The position numbers were made by a program, and so were the translations under genes. Of a DNA stretch of 64,000 bases, positions 1-8,973 are shown piece after piece (the stretch's first letter is position 1; every line of letters starts with the position of its first letter). The notes under the pieces are model-generated. The model did not search any database, was not told the DNA's origin, and saw only the letters and a program-made list of their open reading frames with translations. The DNA is from Hymenobacter sp. DG01. Lineage in GTDB: Bacteria > Bacteroidota > Bacteroidia > Cytophagales > Hymenobacteraceae. The DNA lies in assembly GCF_006352025.1 (NCBI RefSeq), contig NZ_CP040936.1, positions 1,426,001 through 1,490,000 of the forward strand, written 5' to 3'.

Positions 1-1721
1 GCGTAGCCGGGGCGCAACAGGTGCAGCGGCACCCGCAGTACCGCGCGTTGCTGCACATCCAGCACTTCGTAGCGCAGCAGCTGGCCCGCCTGGTTTATTA
101 GTTGCCAGTATAGGTAGGCGGGCGGGGTAGCCGGCACCAGCTCAGCGGAAGCAGGGGCCGCCGGGTGGGGCTGCTCCTGTCCAACGGCCGCTACGGCCGG
201 GTCTGCTGGCTGCGTCACGGCCCGCACCGAGTCGGCGAACAGGGGTAGGGTGCGCGCGGGTATGCGGGCGGCTTCTTCCCGGATTATCACGGCCAGCACC
301 GAGTCCTGGCGCACTATATCAAAAGAAACCGGGGCCTCGGCGGGGGTAGGTCGGGTAAAGAATGCTGCCCGGGGCAGACCGTAGCCGTGGGCATAATCAA
401 AGTAAGGATGCAACGACGCCGACTCCTGGAGCCGGGCGAACAGCTGCATGGCCGTCAGGTGGCGCTGCTGCTGCCAGACGCAGGCCGCAAAGCCGGCCAC
501 CAGCGGACTGGCAAAGGAGGTACCCTCCGTGCGCACGTAGCCGCCGGGCGCAGCGGCTATTACCACCCCAAAGGCCGCTACGTTGGGTTTCAGCCGCTGC
601 CCTCCCGGAGCGGGGCCGTAGCTGCTGAAATCAAGGTGCAGATACGTGTCGGGGTCAATGCCGCCCACGGCCAGCACGGAGTCGCCATCGGCGGGGGTAC
701 CTACGGTGCGCCACTGCGGGTCGTCGCCGTCGTTGCCGGCGGCGTTTACTACCAACATGCCTTTGCGCACAGCCAGCTCGGCGGCCCGGGCTACCAGGCT
801 GGTGCGCCCATTCATCTGCTCCGGAAAATAGCGGCGGGTAGTATAGCCCAACGACGAGTTAATGATGTCGGCTCCGTTGCGGTCGGCCCACTCGGCGGCG
901 GCCAGCCAGGCTTCTTCTTCGGCGTACTTCTCGCGGTGCATCTGCTCGGTACGCGCCAGCAGAAACTCGGCCCCCTCCCCCAGCCCCAGACGGGTGCTGT
1001 CGGGCAGACGGCCGGCAATGCAGGACAGAACTTCGGTGCCGTGGCTGCCGCCCTGGTACACGGCGGGGGTGCGGCGCAGAAAATCGTAGGTAGCCACAAT
1101 GGCCCCGCGGCGGCGCAGATGCGCGAAAGCCGGGTGTCGGTCGGCCCCGGTAAAGCCCACATCGAAAATGGCAATGCGCAGCCCGCGCCCGTTCAGGCGG
1201 GCCTGCCGGAAATCAGGAGCCCCCAGGCTGGCCGTCTGCCGCCGGGCCAACGAGCGGTCGGCGGCGGTGAGCGGCCCGCCGGCCGCGGCCGGCGCGTGGG
1301 CGGCCGGCACCAGCACCTCTTCGGGCCAGGCCGTTACGGAGCGAACCCCTGGCAGCTGGCGCAGGCGGGCCACCTGGCTGGGGGTAGCGCGGCAGGCCAC
1401 AGCATTAAACCAGCGGCTGACCAGCGTGACCGTAGCGGTGGCCGCCCTAACCCGGGCCAGGTAGTCGGGGCGTACCGGAAAATCGGTGCTGTCGGCGGCG
1501 GGCAGGTGCTGGCGGCGGCGGCGGGCCTGAGCGGCGGGGCTGAAATACGTACCGGGCCGAAACTGCTGCCCCGCTTTGTCGCGGAAGGTAACCCAGTAGC
1601 GGCTGGCGGGCGGAGTGGGTGTCGCCGGGGCGGCAGTACCTGCCAGCAGGCTACCCGCCGCAAACAGGACCAAAAACGTGATACAGAAACGCAAGCGAAA
1701 ATAAACTACGGGAAAACGCAA
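1..1721 (-). CDS. Subtilisin-like S8 family serine peptidase, secreted (C-terminus cut by window edge)
   Basis: Reading the minus strand gives an open frame with the S8 catalytic triad in order. Asp is in IAIFDVGF near 1160, His in GGSHGTEVLS near 1050, and Ser in GTSFASPLVAGF near 510; the oxyanion Asn is in VVNAAGNDGD near 740. The N-terminus is a hydrophobic signal peptide (ITFLVLFAAGSLLAG) followed by an inhibitor-like propeptide region, so the product is probably exported. No ATG opens the frame. TTG codons at 1721 and 1694 are the best candidates, and the longer is given here. The frame has no stop before base 1. The last visible residues (RYEVLDVQQRAV) resemble the start of a T9SS C-terminal sorting domain, which is an inference because the end is missing. 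Confidence 0.88.
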   Translation of the reverse strand, partial: MRFPVVYFRLRFCITFLVLFAAGSLLAGTAAPATPTPPASRYWVTFRDKAGQQFRPGTYFSPAAQARRRRQHLPAADSTDFPVRPDYLARVRAATATVTLVSRWFNAVACRATPSQVARLRQLPGVRSVTAWPEEVLVPAAHAPAAAGGPLTAADRSLARRQTASLGAPDFRQARLNGRGLRIAIFDVGFTGADRHPAFAHLRRRGAIVATYDFLRRTPAVYQGGSHGTEVLSCIAGRLPDSTRLGLGEGAEFLLARTEQMHREKYAEEEAWLAAAEWADRNGADIINSSLGYTTRRYFPEQMNGRTSLVARAAELAVRKGMLVVNAAGNDGDDPQWRTVGTPADGDSVLAVGGIDPDTYLHLDFSSYGPAPGGQRLKPNVAAFGVVIAAAPGGYVRTEGTSFASPLVAGFAACVWQQQRHLTAMQLFARLQESASLHPYFDYAHGYGLPRAAFFTRPTPAEAPVSFDIVRQDSVLAVIIREEAARIPARTLPLFADSVRAVTQPADPAVAAVGQEQPHPAAPASAELVPATPPAYLYWQLINQAGQLLRYEVLDVQQRAVLRVPLHLLRPGY

Positions 1722-1864
1722 ACCGGTTTCCAAGGTACGACAAACCCGGAGTTACGGGCGGCACGCTCGGGGTAATTCAGGAAGACGTAAATTACCGGGG
1801 TTGTAACTCCGCTGCGTGCCGGCCCGTTTCAACGACGTCATTTTTCACTTACGCGCTTTTCAAC

Positions 1865-2695
1865 ATGAATCGTTTCTGTACTTCGCCTGTGCTAATTTCC
1901 TTATATGGTGCGGCGCTGCTGACCACTGCGGGTTGCGTATCGCAAAAAAAATACACGGCGCTGCAAACCCAATACGCGGAGTCGAGCAAGGCACGCGAGC
2001 AGCTACAGGCAGAAAAAAGCGCACTGCAGGAAGAAAAAAACCGGAGCGAAGAAGCTCTGCGCACCAGCTTATTAACCAAAAATCAACAGGTAAATCAGCT
2101 GAACGCCAGTTTGAGCGGGGCGCAGCAGGAAAATACCCAGCTTTCTGCCGATCTGCGCGGGAAAGAACAGCGCATAGCCGAAATGCAGCGCATTCTTGAC
2201 CAGAAAGACGCGGCGGTAAAAGCCCTGCGCCAGAAAGTAGGCGACGCCCTGCTCGGATTTAATGCGCAGGACCTGCAGGTAAATGTGCGCAACGGTAAAG
2301 TATATGTTTCCCTTTCCGAGCAATTACTATTTAAATCGGGCTCCACGAAAGTAGATCCGAAAGGACAGGAAGCCCTAAGTAAGCTGGCGGCGGCCCTGAA
2401 AGGAAACCAGGACGTGAATGTGCTGGTGGAAGGCCATACCGACACGGTACCCATTGCCAAAGGCACCCCGGGCATGCGCGACAACTGGGACCTGAGCGTG
2501 CTACGGGCCACTGAAATTACCCGTATTCTGACCCAGGCGGGCCTACCGGCCTCCCAGGTTACCCCTTCCGGCCGGGCGCAGTACGTACCCGTAGCGCAAA
2601 ACGACACACCCGCCAACAAAGCCCTGAACCGGCGCACGGAAATAATCCTGACTCCAAAACTCGACGAGCTGTTTCAAATTCTGGAGCAAAACTAA
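1865..2695 (+). CDS. OmpA family lipoprotein with coiled coil
   Basis: This 276-residue protein begins with a lipoprotein signal peptide whose lipobox is TTAGC (Cys24). Residues about 30-125 are rich in Gln, Glu, Lys and Ala in heptad-like order and should form a coiled coil. Residues about 145-265 are an OmpA C-terminal peptidoglycan-binding domain, with LLFKSGSTKVDP, VEGHTDTVP and NRRTEIIL as the characteristic motifs. Known members anchor the outer membrane to peptidoglycan by binding diaminopimelate. The coiled coil would span part of the periplasm. It is transcribed alone, divergently from the S8 peptidase gene. Base composition and length are ordinary for the family. Confidence 0.92.
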   Translation: MNRFCTSPVLISLYGAALLTTAGCVSQKKYTALQTQYAESSKAREQLQAEKSALQEEKNRSEEALRTSLLTKNQQVNQLNASLSGAQQENTQLSADLRGKEQRIAEMQRILDQKDAAVKALRQKVGDALLGFNAQDLQVNVRNGKVYVSLSEQLLFKSGSTKVDPKGQEALSKLAAALKGNQDVNVLVEGHTDTVPIAKGTPGMRDNWDLSVLRATEITRILTQAGLPASQVTPSGRAQYVPVAQNDTPANKALNRRTEIILTPKLDELFQILEQN

Positions 2696-3007
2696 GCGTC
2701 TGCGCCTGCAGTCGGCTGCCCTATTCCTCTACCCCCTGAATGCACAATACCGCTTTGTTTTTTCTTGACAGCCTGCAGCAGGTATAACATTATTTTTCAG
2801 CTACTTATCCAGCCTGCAGCAAATAAAGTCAGCCATATAATAAAGCTACCAATTATAAGACGCAGGTTTTATTCGCTATTTTCAACTAATAAAAAGTATT
2901 CCCGTAAGCTCAGAATACGGGTTGCGCTATTGCAGAATTTTCAGCCAACCCAAACACATGGTATCGGAATTAAACCAGCTGATTTCTTGATTGATTCAGT
3001 TTGTTTT
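2696..3007. other. AT-rich intergenic region without a supported gene
   Basis: About 310 bases between the OmpA-like gene and the promoter of the AT-hook-like gene are clearly more AT-rich than the neighbours. A short open frame from 2765 to 3019 starts with TTG and runs into the next promoter, and its composition looks non-coding. No clear terminator hairpin or RNA gene was found. Confidence 0.6.
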
Positions 3008-3037
3008 TTGAGCTACTAAAAAAAATCTTCACCTTTG
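3008..3037 (+). promoter_or_regulatory. Bacteroidota-type promoter of the AT-hook-like gene
   Basis: A -33 TTG at 3008-3010 is followed after 19 bases by CACCTTTG at 3030-3037, one mismatch from the TAnnTTTG -7 consensus. The start codon lies 34 bases downstream. Confidence 0.5.
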
Positions 3038-3071
3038 AATAATATCTCTCTTCTACAATAAACAGTAAATC

Positions 3072-3305
3072 ATGGCAACTGCTGACCTCAACAAGCTGCA
3101 ACAAATCCTGGCTAATGCCGAAGAAAACGACGCCGTTCTGATTCAGATTCGTAAGCACGTAGTGAAAATAAACGAGTTGATGACGGAGTTGAACACGATG
3201 CTGGAGCCCGGTTTCCGCGTTGAAAAGAAAGAGCGGAAGCCCCGTGCTACCAACGGAACCGGCAAGCGTCCGGGTCGCCCGAAGAAAAATGCCAGCGCCG
3301 AATAA
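3072..3305 (+). CDS. Small basic protein with helical N-terminus and AT-hook-like tail
   Basis: The product has 77 residues. Residues 1-50 look helical and slightly acidic (DLNKLQQILANAEEND, then a hydrophobic heptad pattern), which suits a dimerising helix. The C-terminal third is strongly basic and ends with KRPGRPKKN, close to the AT-hook core (RGRP) that binds the minor groove of AT-rich DNA. I infer a small nucleoid-associated or chromatin-like protein. The exact family is not recognised. It has its own promoter and terminator, so it is a monocistronic unit, as expected for an abundant small protein. Confidence 0.75.
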   Translation: MATADLNKLQQILANAEENDAVLIQIRKHVVKINELMTELNTMLEPGFRVEKKERKPRATNGTGKRPGRPKKNASAE

Positions 3306-3325
3306 TTCAGCTACTTAGTATAAAG

Positions 3326-3358
3326 AAAGCCCCCGTTTTCTCGGAAAACGGGGGCTTT
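3326..3358. terminator. Intrinsic terminator, probably bidirectional
   Basis: Arms of 15 bases (AAAGCCCCCGTTTTC and its complement) pair around a 3-base loop between two convergent genes. The U-rich ends on both strands fit a shared terminator. Confidence 0.85.
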
Positions 3359-3363
3359 GCAAT

Positions 3364-3918
3364 TTATTCGGGGGTAGCAGTATCGGGTGGCAGGTGCAGC
3401 GTTTCGCGGGACTGCCACTTGCGCCCATCGTGCCGAAATAATACCAGCTCGTGCCAGCTAGCCGAGGCGGCGTAGGTGCGCTGCTTAAATTCCTCGTACA
3501 GCGCGGCCGTCATGTCGGGGGGCAGGTCGCGGGTGGCCAGCGTTACGTGTGGCACAAACGGACGGGTTGGGGCCGGCACGGCGGGTAGGTGGGTGGCGCA
3601 CCACGCATACAGGGCCTGGTGGAGCGCCTGCACGGCAGCGGGCCGCGATACGTGCACGTACAACGTGCGCCGCTGAAACCACGCGAAATTCTCAAGCCCG
3701 ATAAGGCAGGCCGACTGCGTAGGGACAAACGCGCGCAGGGCCGCCACCGTCGCTGCCTCGAAGGCCGGCGGCTGGCGCAGGGGAGGCACCAGGGTAATGT
3801 GAGCAGGCAGGTTAATGGCGTTGCGGCTGCCCGTCCGCTGGTGCACTTCCTGTTTCAGGTCCCATACCTCGCGGCGGATGGGCTCAGGCGGCAGCAGAGC
3901 GACGAGGTACAGATTCAT
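3364..3918 (-). CDS. 2'-5' RNA ligase / 2H phosphoesterase family protein (LigT-like)
   Basis: The 184-residue protein carries the two HxTx motifs that define the 2H phosphoesterase superfamily: HITL at about residue 40 and HVTL at about 124. They are separated by the usual ~85 residues. Family members hydrolyse or ligate 2',5' or 2',3'-cyclic phosphodiester bonds in RNA or nucleotides in the cytoplasm. The physiological substrate cannot be told from sequence. It is convergent with the AT-hook-like gene and shares its terminator. Length is typical for LigT/ThpR-like proteins. Confidence 0.88.
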   Translation of the reverse strand: MNLYLVALLPPEPIRREVWDLKQEVHQRTGSRNAINLPAHITLVPPLRQPPAFEAATVAALRAFVPTQSACLIGLENFAWFQRRTLYVHVSRPAAVQALHQALYAWCATHLPAVPAPTRPFVPHVTLATRDLPPDMTAALYEEFKQRTYAASASWHELVLFRHDGRKWQSRETLHLPPDTATPE

Positions 3919-4068
3919 GGGCTGGGCGTGTTATATACACTCACAAGAAGAAAGGCCCGCCGCCTGCCCGGGGCCGCTGCGGAAACAGCAGGCACCGGTG
4001 GGCGGTGGGTCTTGGTGTACGCAGGAGGCGGGGCCGCGTTCCTACCCCACCTTGCCCTGGCGGGCCCG

Positions 4069-5463
4069 CTACAGGCCGTATTTGCTCAACAGGTACACCA
4101 GCGCGGCCATACTGGCCCCACCCAGCTCCAGTTCGCGGCGATTCACCTTATCGAAGGTATCGGCGGCGGTATGGTGGATGTCGAAGTAGCGCTGAGAGTC
4201 GCACTCGTAGCCAATCAGGGCTTTGGCCTGGCTTTTCAGGGGGCCGATGTCGGTGCCTGCGTGGCCCGCCGAAAACTCGGCGCTGCCGTAGGGCACAAAC
4301 AAGGGCTGCCACTGCTGCACCTTGCGCACGGTGGCCGGGTCGGCCTCAATGTTGAAGCCCCGGGGCGTGAACCCACCCCCATCCGACTCCATAGCAGCCA
4401 GGTGCTTTTCGCCGGCGGCTTTGGCCAGCTCAGCGTACTTGTTGCCGCCGCGCACCCCGTTTTCCTCGTTCATGAACAGTACCGCCCGGATGGTGCGCTC
4501 GGGGCGCAGGCCCGTGGCTTTCAGCAGACGCAGCACTTCCATGCTCTGGGTGCAGCCCGTGCCGTCGTCGTGGGCACCCTGGGCCAGGTCCCAGGAGTCG
4601 AGGTGGCCGCCCACGGTAATGATTTCGTCGGGGTACTTCGAGCCCTTGATTTCCCCGACCACGTTGTAGCTTTTCACCTCAGGCAGCTGCTGGCAGCTCA
4701 TTTCCAGCTCCACGGTCAGGCCGGGGTCGGCCCTGAGCAGGTGGCTGAGCTCATCGGCCCCGTTGGTGCTGACGGCCGCGGCCGGCACTTTGGCTACCTG
4801 GTCGTTGTAGCTCATGGTACCGGTGTGCGGGAAATCATCGTGGGCCAGGCTGAGGCTGCGTACCAGGGCACCCACGGCCCCACGCTTGGCGGCCTCAATG
4901 GCCCCGCTGCGGCGCTGGTCGCCGGCTTCGCCGTAGGCGCGGCCGGTTTCAATGTAGAGGGGGTTCATGGGGCGGTTGAAAAACACAATTTTGCCCTTCA
5001 CCTTTTCGGCGGGCAGCCCAGCCAACTCCTGCAGGCTCTGCACCTCCACCACTTGCGCCTTCAGCTTGCCGTTGGTCCCGACAGAGCCGCCCAGGGCGCA
5101 CACATTCAGGTTGAGGGCTTTACCCTTAGAGCTTTTCACCTGTGCTTTTTCCTTGGCTCCACGCACCCAGTGCGGTACCATCACCTCCTGCAGATACACC
5201 CGGTCGAGGCCCATCTTTTCCATTACCGTTTTGCCCCACTGTACAGCCTGCTCGGCCTGCGGCGACCCACTCAGACGCCCCCCAATGCGGGTAGTGAGGT
5301 AGCGAAGATTCTCGTAGCTCTGCCCGCGGGCCAGGGCTTCGTCGTAGATTTTACGAATGACAACGGAGTCGATTTTGGAAGTGGCCGTTTGAGCCGTTGC
5401 GGCCCCGGCAGGGGCTAGCAGAACCAAAGCCCCCAGGGTGAGGCGGCGGAAAGAAGTGAGCAT
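4069..5463 (-). CDS. M28 family metallopeptidase (carboxypeptidase Q-like), secreted
   Basis: With the start at 5463 the protein has 464 residues and a clean signal peptide ending AGAATAQ near residue 25. An upstream in-frame ATG at 5517 would put 18 non-signal residues in front, so the later start is preferred. A PA-like insert lies at about 135-235. The M28 zinc ligands are visible: GGHLDSWD (H287), GAHDDGTG (D299), NEENG (E333/E334), ESDGG (D361) and DIHHTAAD (H430/431). Such enzymes are exported di-zinc exopeptidases. The gene is followed closely by a histidine-phosphatase lipoprotein gene on the same strand, but a common function is not evident. Confidence 0.93.
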   Translation of the reverse strand: MLTSFRRLTLGALVLLAPAGAATAQTATSKIDSVVIRKIYDEALARGQSYENLRYLTTRIGGRLSGSPQAEQAVQWGKTVMEKMGLDRVYLQEVMVPHWVRGAKEKAQVKSSKGKALNLNVCALGGSVGTNGKLKAQVVEVQSLQELAGLPAEKVKGKIVFFNRPMNPLYIETGRAYGEAGDQRRSGAIEAAKRGAVGALVRSLSLAHDDFPHTGTMSYNDQVAKVPAAAVSTNGADELSHLLRADPGLTVELEMSCQQLPEVKSYNVVGEIKGSKYPDEIITVGGHLDSWDLAQGAHDDGTGCTQSMEVLRLLKATGLRPERTIRAVLFMNEENGVRGGNKYAELAKAAGEKHLAAMESDGGGFTPRGFNIEADPATVRKVQQWQPLFVPYGSAEFSAGHAGTDIGPLKSQAKALIGYECDSQRYFDIHHTAADTFDKVNRRELELGGASMAALVYLLSKYGL

Positions 5464-5567
5464 GAACGTGGAGAGAAGGTAGCAAAACAAAGCCGCCCGG
5501 CGGTGCCTTGGCAGCACCGGGCGGCTTAAAAGTAGCAGAAAACGGCCGGCGGTTGCAGCCCCGGCCT

Positions 5568-6140
5568 CTAGCGGCCAGCGGCGGCTCCGTAGCGCCGGGC
5601 TACGGCTGTGGCGGCCTGGGTGGTATCGGCGGGAATGCGCACCTCCAGCAGGTAGTCGTACTCATTGTCCTGCACGGTGGGCACCGGGCGTTTGGCTCCC
5701 AGGGCCTCTACCGTTTCCAGAATGGTATTGGAGTGACCTACCACCACAAGCGTCTTCCCCCGGTACTCGCGGCGGATACGAGTAGCCAACGCGGCCAGCT
5801 GACCGGCATCGTAGGGCTGCACCGTAAGCGAGCGGGCCGCCGCCAGCGGTGCGGCCGTGCTGCGTGTGCGCGTAGTGGCTGTGGAAAATACTGCCTCTAC
5901 CGATGCTTTGCGCAGGGTATCGGCCAGGGCCTGGGCACGCTGCTGCCCGGCGGCCGTGAGTGGCGGGTCCTGCAGGCCGGGGGTGGTTTCCTTTTCGCCG
6001 TGGCGCACCACGTACACCACCGTTGGGGATGTCGGGCGGGGCCCTACCTTATGATCTACAGAGGCACAGCCAGCCGCCACGAGTAGTACCAGCACCGAGA
6101 GCAGCCAGGGCCGTAAGAATAAGGGTATGCGAGTCAGCAT
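5568..6140 (-). CDS. Histidine phosphatase superfamily lipoprotein
   Basis: This 190-residue protein has a lipoprotein signal peptide with lipobox VAAGC (Cys25). After it comes the RHG motif of the branch-1 histidine phosphatases in YVVRHGEKE (Arg46, His47), where His is the phospho-acceptor. The second catalytic His is in VVVGHSNTI. The fold is the short SixA/phosphoglycerate-mutase-like type. Lipidation suggests activity at the periplasmic face of a membrane on an unknown phosphoester. It stands between a peptidase gene and a DUF1028 gene on the same strand with gaps of about 100 bases. Confidence 0.88.
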   Translation of the reverse strand: MLTRIPLFLRPWLLSVLVLLVAAGCASVDHKVGPRPTSPTVVYVVRHGEKETTPGLQDPPLTAAGQQRAQALADTLRKASVEAVFSTATTRTRSTAAPLAAARSLTVQPYDAGQLAALATRIRREYRGKTLVVVGHSNTILETVEALGAKRPVPTVQDNEYDYLLEVRIPADTTQAATAVARRYGAAAGR

Positions 6141-6236
6141 AGAAGAAAAGATTGTAGCACGAAGCTCCGGCCTCGCGCCTCGTTAAACAACAGTCTGCGC
6201 GGCCGGAGCCTTGCGTTACGGTTTATGCGGCCGGGC

Positions 6237-7232
6237 TTACTTAGCCGCCAGAATCTGCTTCAGCTCGGCGTCGCTGACGGTGAGCAGGCCTACTTTGGGT
6301 AGGCGCTGGGTTAGCGTGCGCCAGTTGGCATCCTGCCGGAAGATAGGGCCCAGCAGCTTAATGGCCTGGGGCACCTGCTGCTTGTTGGCCAGGCTGATGG
6401 CGTGCCAGTACTTCATTTCCAGGTTCTGGGGAAACAGCTTTTCGGCCGCCTCATACTCCCGGATGGCGCCGGGCACGTCGTTTTTCTCCACGGCCAGGTC
6501 GCCGGCGTTCATGTGCTCGTAGGCGCGGTGCAGGCGCAGCAGGCGGCTGAGCTCCTGCAGGGGCTGGGCGGCATCATCCACCCGCAAATCAATGGCCCGA
6601 TCTTCCCAGATGCCGGCGCCGGGTTTGCCCCGCACCACCAGCAGGGCCGCCGACTGCCGCCCCCGAATGTCGCCGCCTGCGGCCTGAGCTGCCTCCAGCG
6701 CCGATACGACCCGCTCGGCGAAGGGCAGCTTCGCGTTCTGCTCGTAGGCCTTGGCCATGGCGGCGGGCACCGTGCCCGTGAGCATCATGTTGGCCTGCAC
6801 CGAGAACTGCGCGCCCTGTTGGTGGCCGGCCATGTCAATGCATTTACTGCCGGTGTGGGTGGCTACGCGGCCCTGGTTATCAATGATGGCTACTTGGCGC
6901 ACGTCGCGGCCCTCATCGGTGCGCAGCAGCCCATCGAGGGCCTCCTGGGCGGTTTTGCCGCTTTTCAGCAAGGCCAGGCCACGCGGCCCGAAGGATTTGT
7001 TGGTGAAGGACTGGGTAGCCACCGCCCCCACCCCGGCTTCGGCCCAGCTGACGCTGGTGCCTACAGAAAACCAGTGGCTTTGTACGGCCACGGCCAGGTC
7101 GCCGGTTTGGGGGTCGCGGGCCACAATGCTGTAAGTATGGGCCAGCGGATCGGCGGCGGTATATACCTGGGCGGCAGCGGGGCGGGCCAGCAAACTCAGC
7201 AGTAGGGGAAGCAGGTAGGTAAGTCGTTTCAT
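6237..7232 (-). CDS. DUF1028 protein (Ntn-hydrolase-like) with TPR tail, secreted
   Basis: The 331-residue protein starts with a signal peptide (LLSLLARPAAAQ). Residues about 27-215 match DUF1028: HTYSIVARD, TGDLAVAVQSHWFSVG, WAEAGVGAVATQS and NMMLTG are the conserved blocks. This domain has an Ntn-hydrolase-like fold related to archaeal and bacterial proteins of unknown activity. The C-terminal 100 residues form TPR-like helices (GDLAVEKNDVPGAIREYEAA and a second repeat). Fusion of DUF1028 with a peptidoglycan-binding or TPR tail is known. I infer an exported hydrolase; the substrate is unknown. Confidence 0.87.
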   Translation of the reverse strand: MKRLTYLLPLLLSLLARPAAAQVYTAADPLAHTYSIVARDPQTGDLAVAVQSHWFSVGTSVSWAEAGVGAVATQSFTNKSFGPRGLALLKSGKTAQEALDGLLRTDEGRDVRQVAIIDNQGRVATHTGSKCIDMAGHQQGAQFSVQANMMLTGTVPAAMAKAYEQNAKLPFAERVVSALEAAQAAGGDIRGRQSAALLVVRGKPGAGIWEDRAIDLRVDDAAQPLQELSRLLRLHRAYEHMNAGDLAVEKNDVPGAIREYEAAEKLFPQNLEMKYWHAISLANKQQVPQAIKLLGPIFRQDANWRTLTQRLPKVGLLTVSDAELKQILAAK

Positions 7233-7355
7233 AGGCTAAAGCAAGGAAGAATTGTAACGCAGTGCAAATTACCAGCCGCCAGGGCCGCGCGGCAGGCCTG
7301 AAGCAGTGGTAAAATTTATTATTTCCTTTCCGGCCATTTGCACAATTCCACGGAT

Positions 7356-7363
7356 TACTTTTG
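7356..7363 (+). promoter_or_regulatory. -7 promoter box (TACTTTTG)
   Basis: A perfect TAnnTTTG match lies 85 bases upstream of the chosen ATG of the T9SS cargo gene. A TTTG lies 15 bases before it, closer than the usual ~20, so the -33 element is uncertain. Confidence 0.5.
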
Positions 7364-7447
7364 CCCGCTCAGCCCTGGGCCGGCACGCGGCGCGGGGCAG
7401 TAGCACGCATATCCTTTCCGTTTACCTGCCAGTACTCTATAGCGCCC

Positions 7448-8872
7448 ATGCTCCGAAAGTTACCCTTGCTCCTGGCCGGAGCGGTAGGCCTCACGGCCTC
7501 GGCCCACGCCCAGACGGTTACCAACATCACCGAAATTATTACCGATTACGGCGGCTTCTGGCAAAGCTCAGCGGCCGCGCCCAACCCTGTGTTGCCCGAT
7601 AACTCACACGATTTGCTGGCGTTTGAAGTTAACGGAACGCGCTTTTCTACCGGCGTTGATGACGCCCTGCTCACTAGCCGGGGTATTCAGTTTGTTCCCG
7701 GCGACTTCCGGGCCCTACCCGTGGCCGCTATCAACAGCACCCTCAGCAGCAACACCAAAATTGGGGTGGGCGCCCTCTATGATGGGGTCGCCAACGGGGC
7801 CAGCAACCCGGCGCCCGCCAACGGCCTGGCTACCTACCTGCGCGACGGGCGCAAGGGCCTGAACCTGGGCACCGGCGCGGCTAACATTCCTAGGGGCACC
7901 CTGACCTTTGAGGTGAGTGCCATTACCACGGGTGGTGTGGGCGACCGGGTGCCGGACGTGGTGGTGACCCAGTTCGCGGACCCCTCCGACTCCCAGGACC
8001 AGTATCAGTTCACGGATGAGAATGACAACGTTATCGGCAACACGGTAACGGTGGTGTTTACCAGCATTCCGCCTGTTGGCGACTGGGTAGCCGATTTCTA
8101 TGAGGCCTCTCAGACGCCCATGCGACTGGAGGCGGGCTTCACCCAAACCAACCGGCAGCTGCGCCTTTGGACCGCCGATTTAAGTGCTTTCGGCATTACC
8201 AGCACTAACGCCAGCCAGATCCGGAAGTTTAAGGTGCTGCTCAGTGGCAACAGCGACGTGGCCTTCGTAGCCTATAACTCCCAGACGGCCACCGTAACCA
8301 ATCCGCTGCCCGTACAGCTGGTGAGCTTTGGCGGGCAGGCCACTCCCACCGGCACCGACCTGACCTGGCAAACCTCCCAGGAGCTTAACTCGGCGGCTTT
8401 CGAGGTGGAAGCCAGCCCCGACGGGCGCACGTTCCAGACCGTGGGGCGGGTAGCCGCTGCGGGCACCTCGGCCCAGGCCCGGCGCTATAGCTTCCGGCAC
8501 ACCACCAGCGGTACAAGTACCCGCTACTACCGCCTGCGCCAGCTGGACCTGGATGGCAGCAGCACGCATTCGGCGGTCCTGACGCTGACCGTGCCGCCCC
8601 ACCACCGCCCGGCGGTGCGCGTAACGGCCGCCCCTAACCCGTTCGGTGCTACCCTGCAGCTGCGGCTAAGCCCCACCGAAGCACTGCCTACTCACGGCTC
8701 GGTGCGGCTGACTACCTTGGCCGGCCGCGTGCTGTACCAGCAGGACATCAGCGAGCTGCTCCGCCAATCCGTCGTAGATCTGCCGGGGCTGCCGGCATTG
8801 CCCGCCGGTGTGTACATGGCTCAGGTTGTGCTCGATGGCCACACTACCGTCCTGAAGCTGGTGCGCGAATAA
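7448..8872 (+). CDS. Secreted protein with T9SS type A C-terminal sorting domain
   Basis: The ATG at 7448 gives 474 residues starting with a signal peptide (LPLLLAGAVGLTASAHA). An in-frame start at 7361 would place a non-signal leader in front and is rejected. The middle contains repeats of beta-sandwich character, including a choice-of-anchor-like region. A segment near residues 295-375 (LTWQTSQELNSAAFEVE) is the FnIII-like module commonly placed before sorting domains. The last 75 residues (APNPFGATLQL to GVYMAQVVLDG) are a type A sorting signal for type IX secretion. The protein should be exported across the outer membrane and attached or released. No catalytic motif is visible. Confidence 0.88.
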   Translation: MLRKLPLLLAGAVGLTASAHAQTVTNITEIITDYGGFWQSSAAAPNPVLPDNSHDLLAFEVNGTRFSTGVDDALLTSRGIQFVPGDFRALPVAAINSTLSSNTKIGVGALYDGVANGASNPAPANGLATYLRDGRKGLNLGTGAANIPRGTLTFEVSAITTGGVGDRVPDVVVTQFADPSDSQDQYQFTDENDNVIGNTVTVVFTSIPPVGDWVADFYEASQTPMRLEAGFTQTNRQLRLWTADLSAFGITSTNASQIRKFKVLLSGNSDVAFVAYNSQTATVTNPLPVQLVSFGGQATPTGTDLTWQTSQELNSAAFEVEASPDGRTFQTVGRVAAAGTSAQARRYSFRHTTSGTSTRYYRLRQLDLDGSSTHSAVLTLTVPPHHRPAVRVTAAPNPFGATLQLRLSPTEALPTHGSVRLTTLAGRVLYQQDISELLRQSVVDLPGLPALPAGVYMAQVVLDGHTTVLKLVRE

Positions 8873-8902
8873 TAAACTGCAGCGCCTGTCTCTTGTTACC
8901 GC

Positions 8903-8938
8903 CGAAGGCCTTCCCTGCTTGTCCAGGGAAGGCCTTCG
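8903..8938 (+). terminator. Intrinsic terminator hairpin
   Basis: Arms of 15 bases (CGAAGGCCTTCCCTG and complement) pair around a 6-base loop 30 bases after the T9SS cargo gene. The downstream T-run is weak, and the convergent gene follows at 8974. Confidence 0.7.
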
Positions 8939-8973
8939 CTGCGTTTTGACCTGACATATAGTAAGCCGGCTGC

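Noticed and set aside
387..1775. Long plus-strand frame of 462 codons
   Set aside because: It is antisense to the S8 peptidase frame, whose catalytic motifs are clear; long shadow frames are expected at this GC content.
2765..3019. 84-codon frame in the AT-rich gap
   Set aside because: Non-ATG start, no motif, and it overlaps the promoter of the next gene.
3589..5418. Plus-strand frame of 609 codons
   Set aside because: It is antisense to the M28 peptidase with its complete zinc ligands; composition is repetitive and has no motif.
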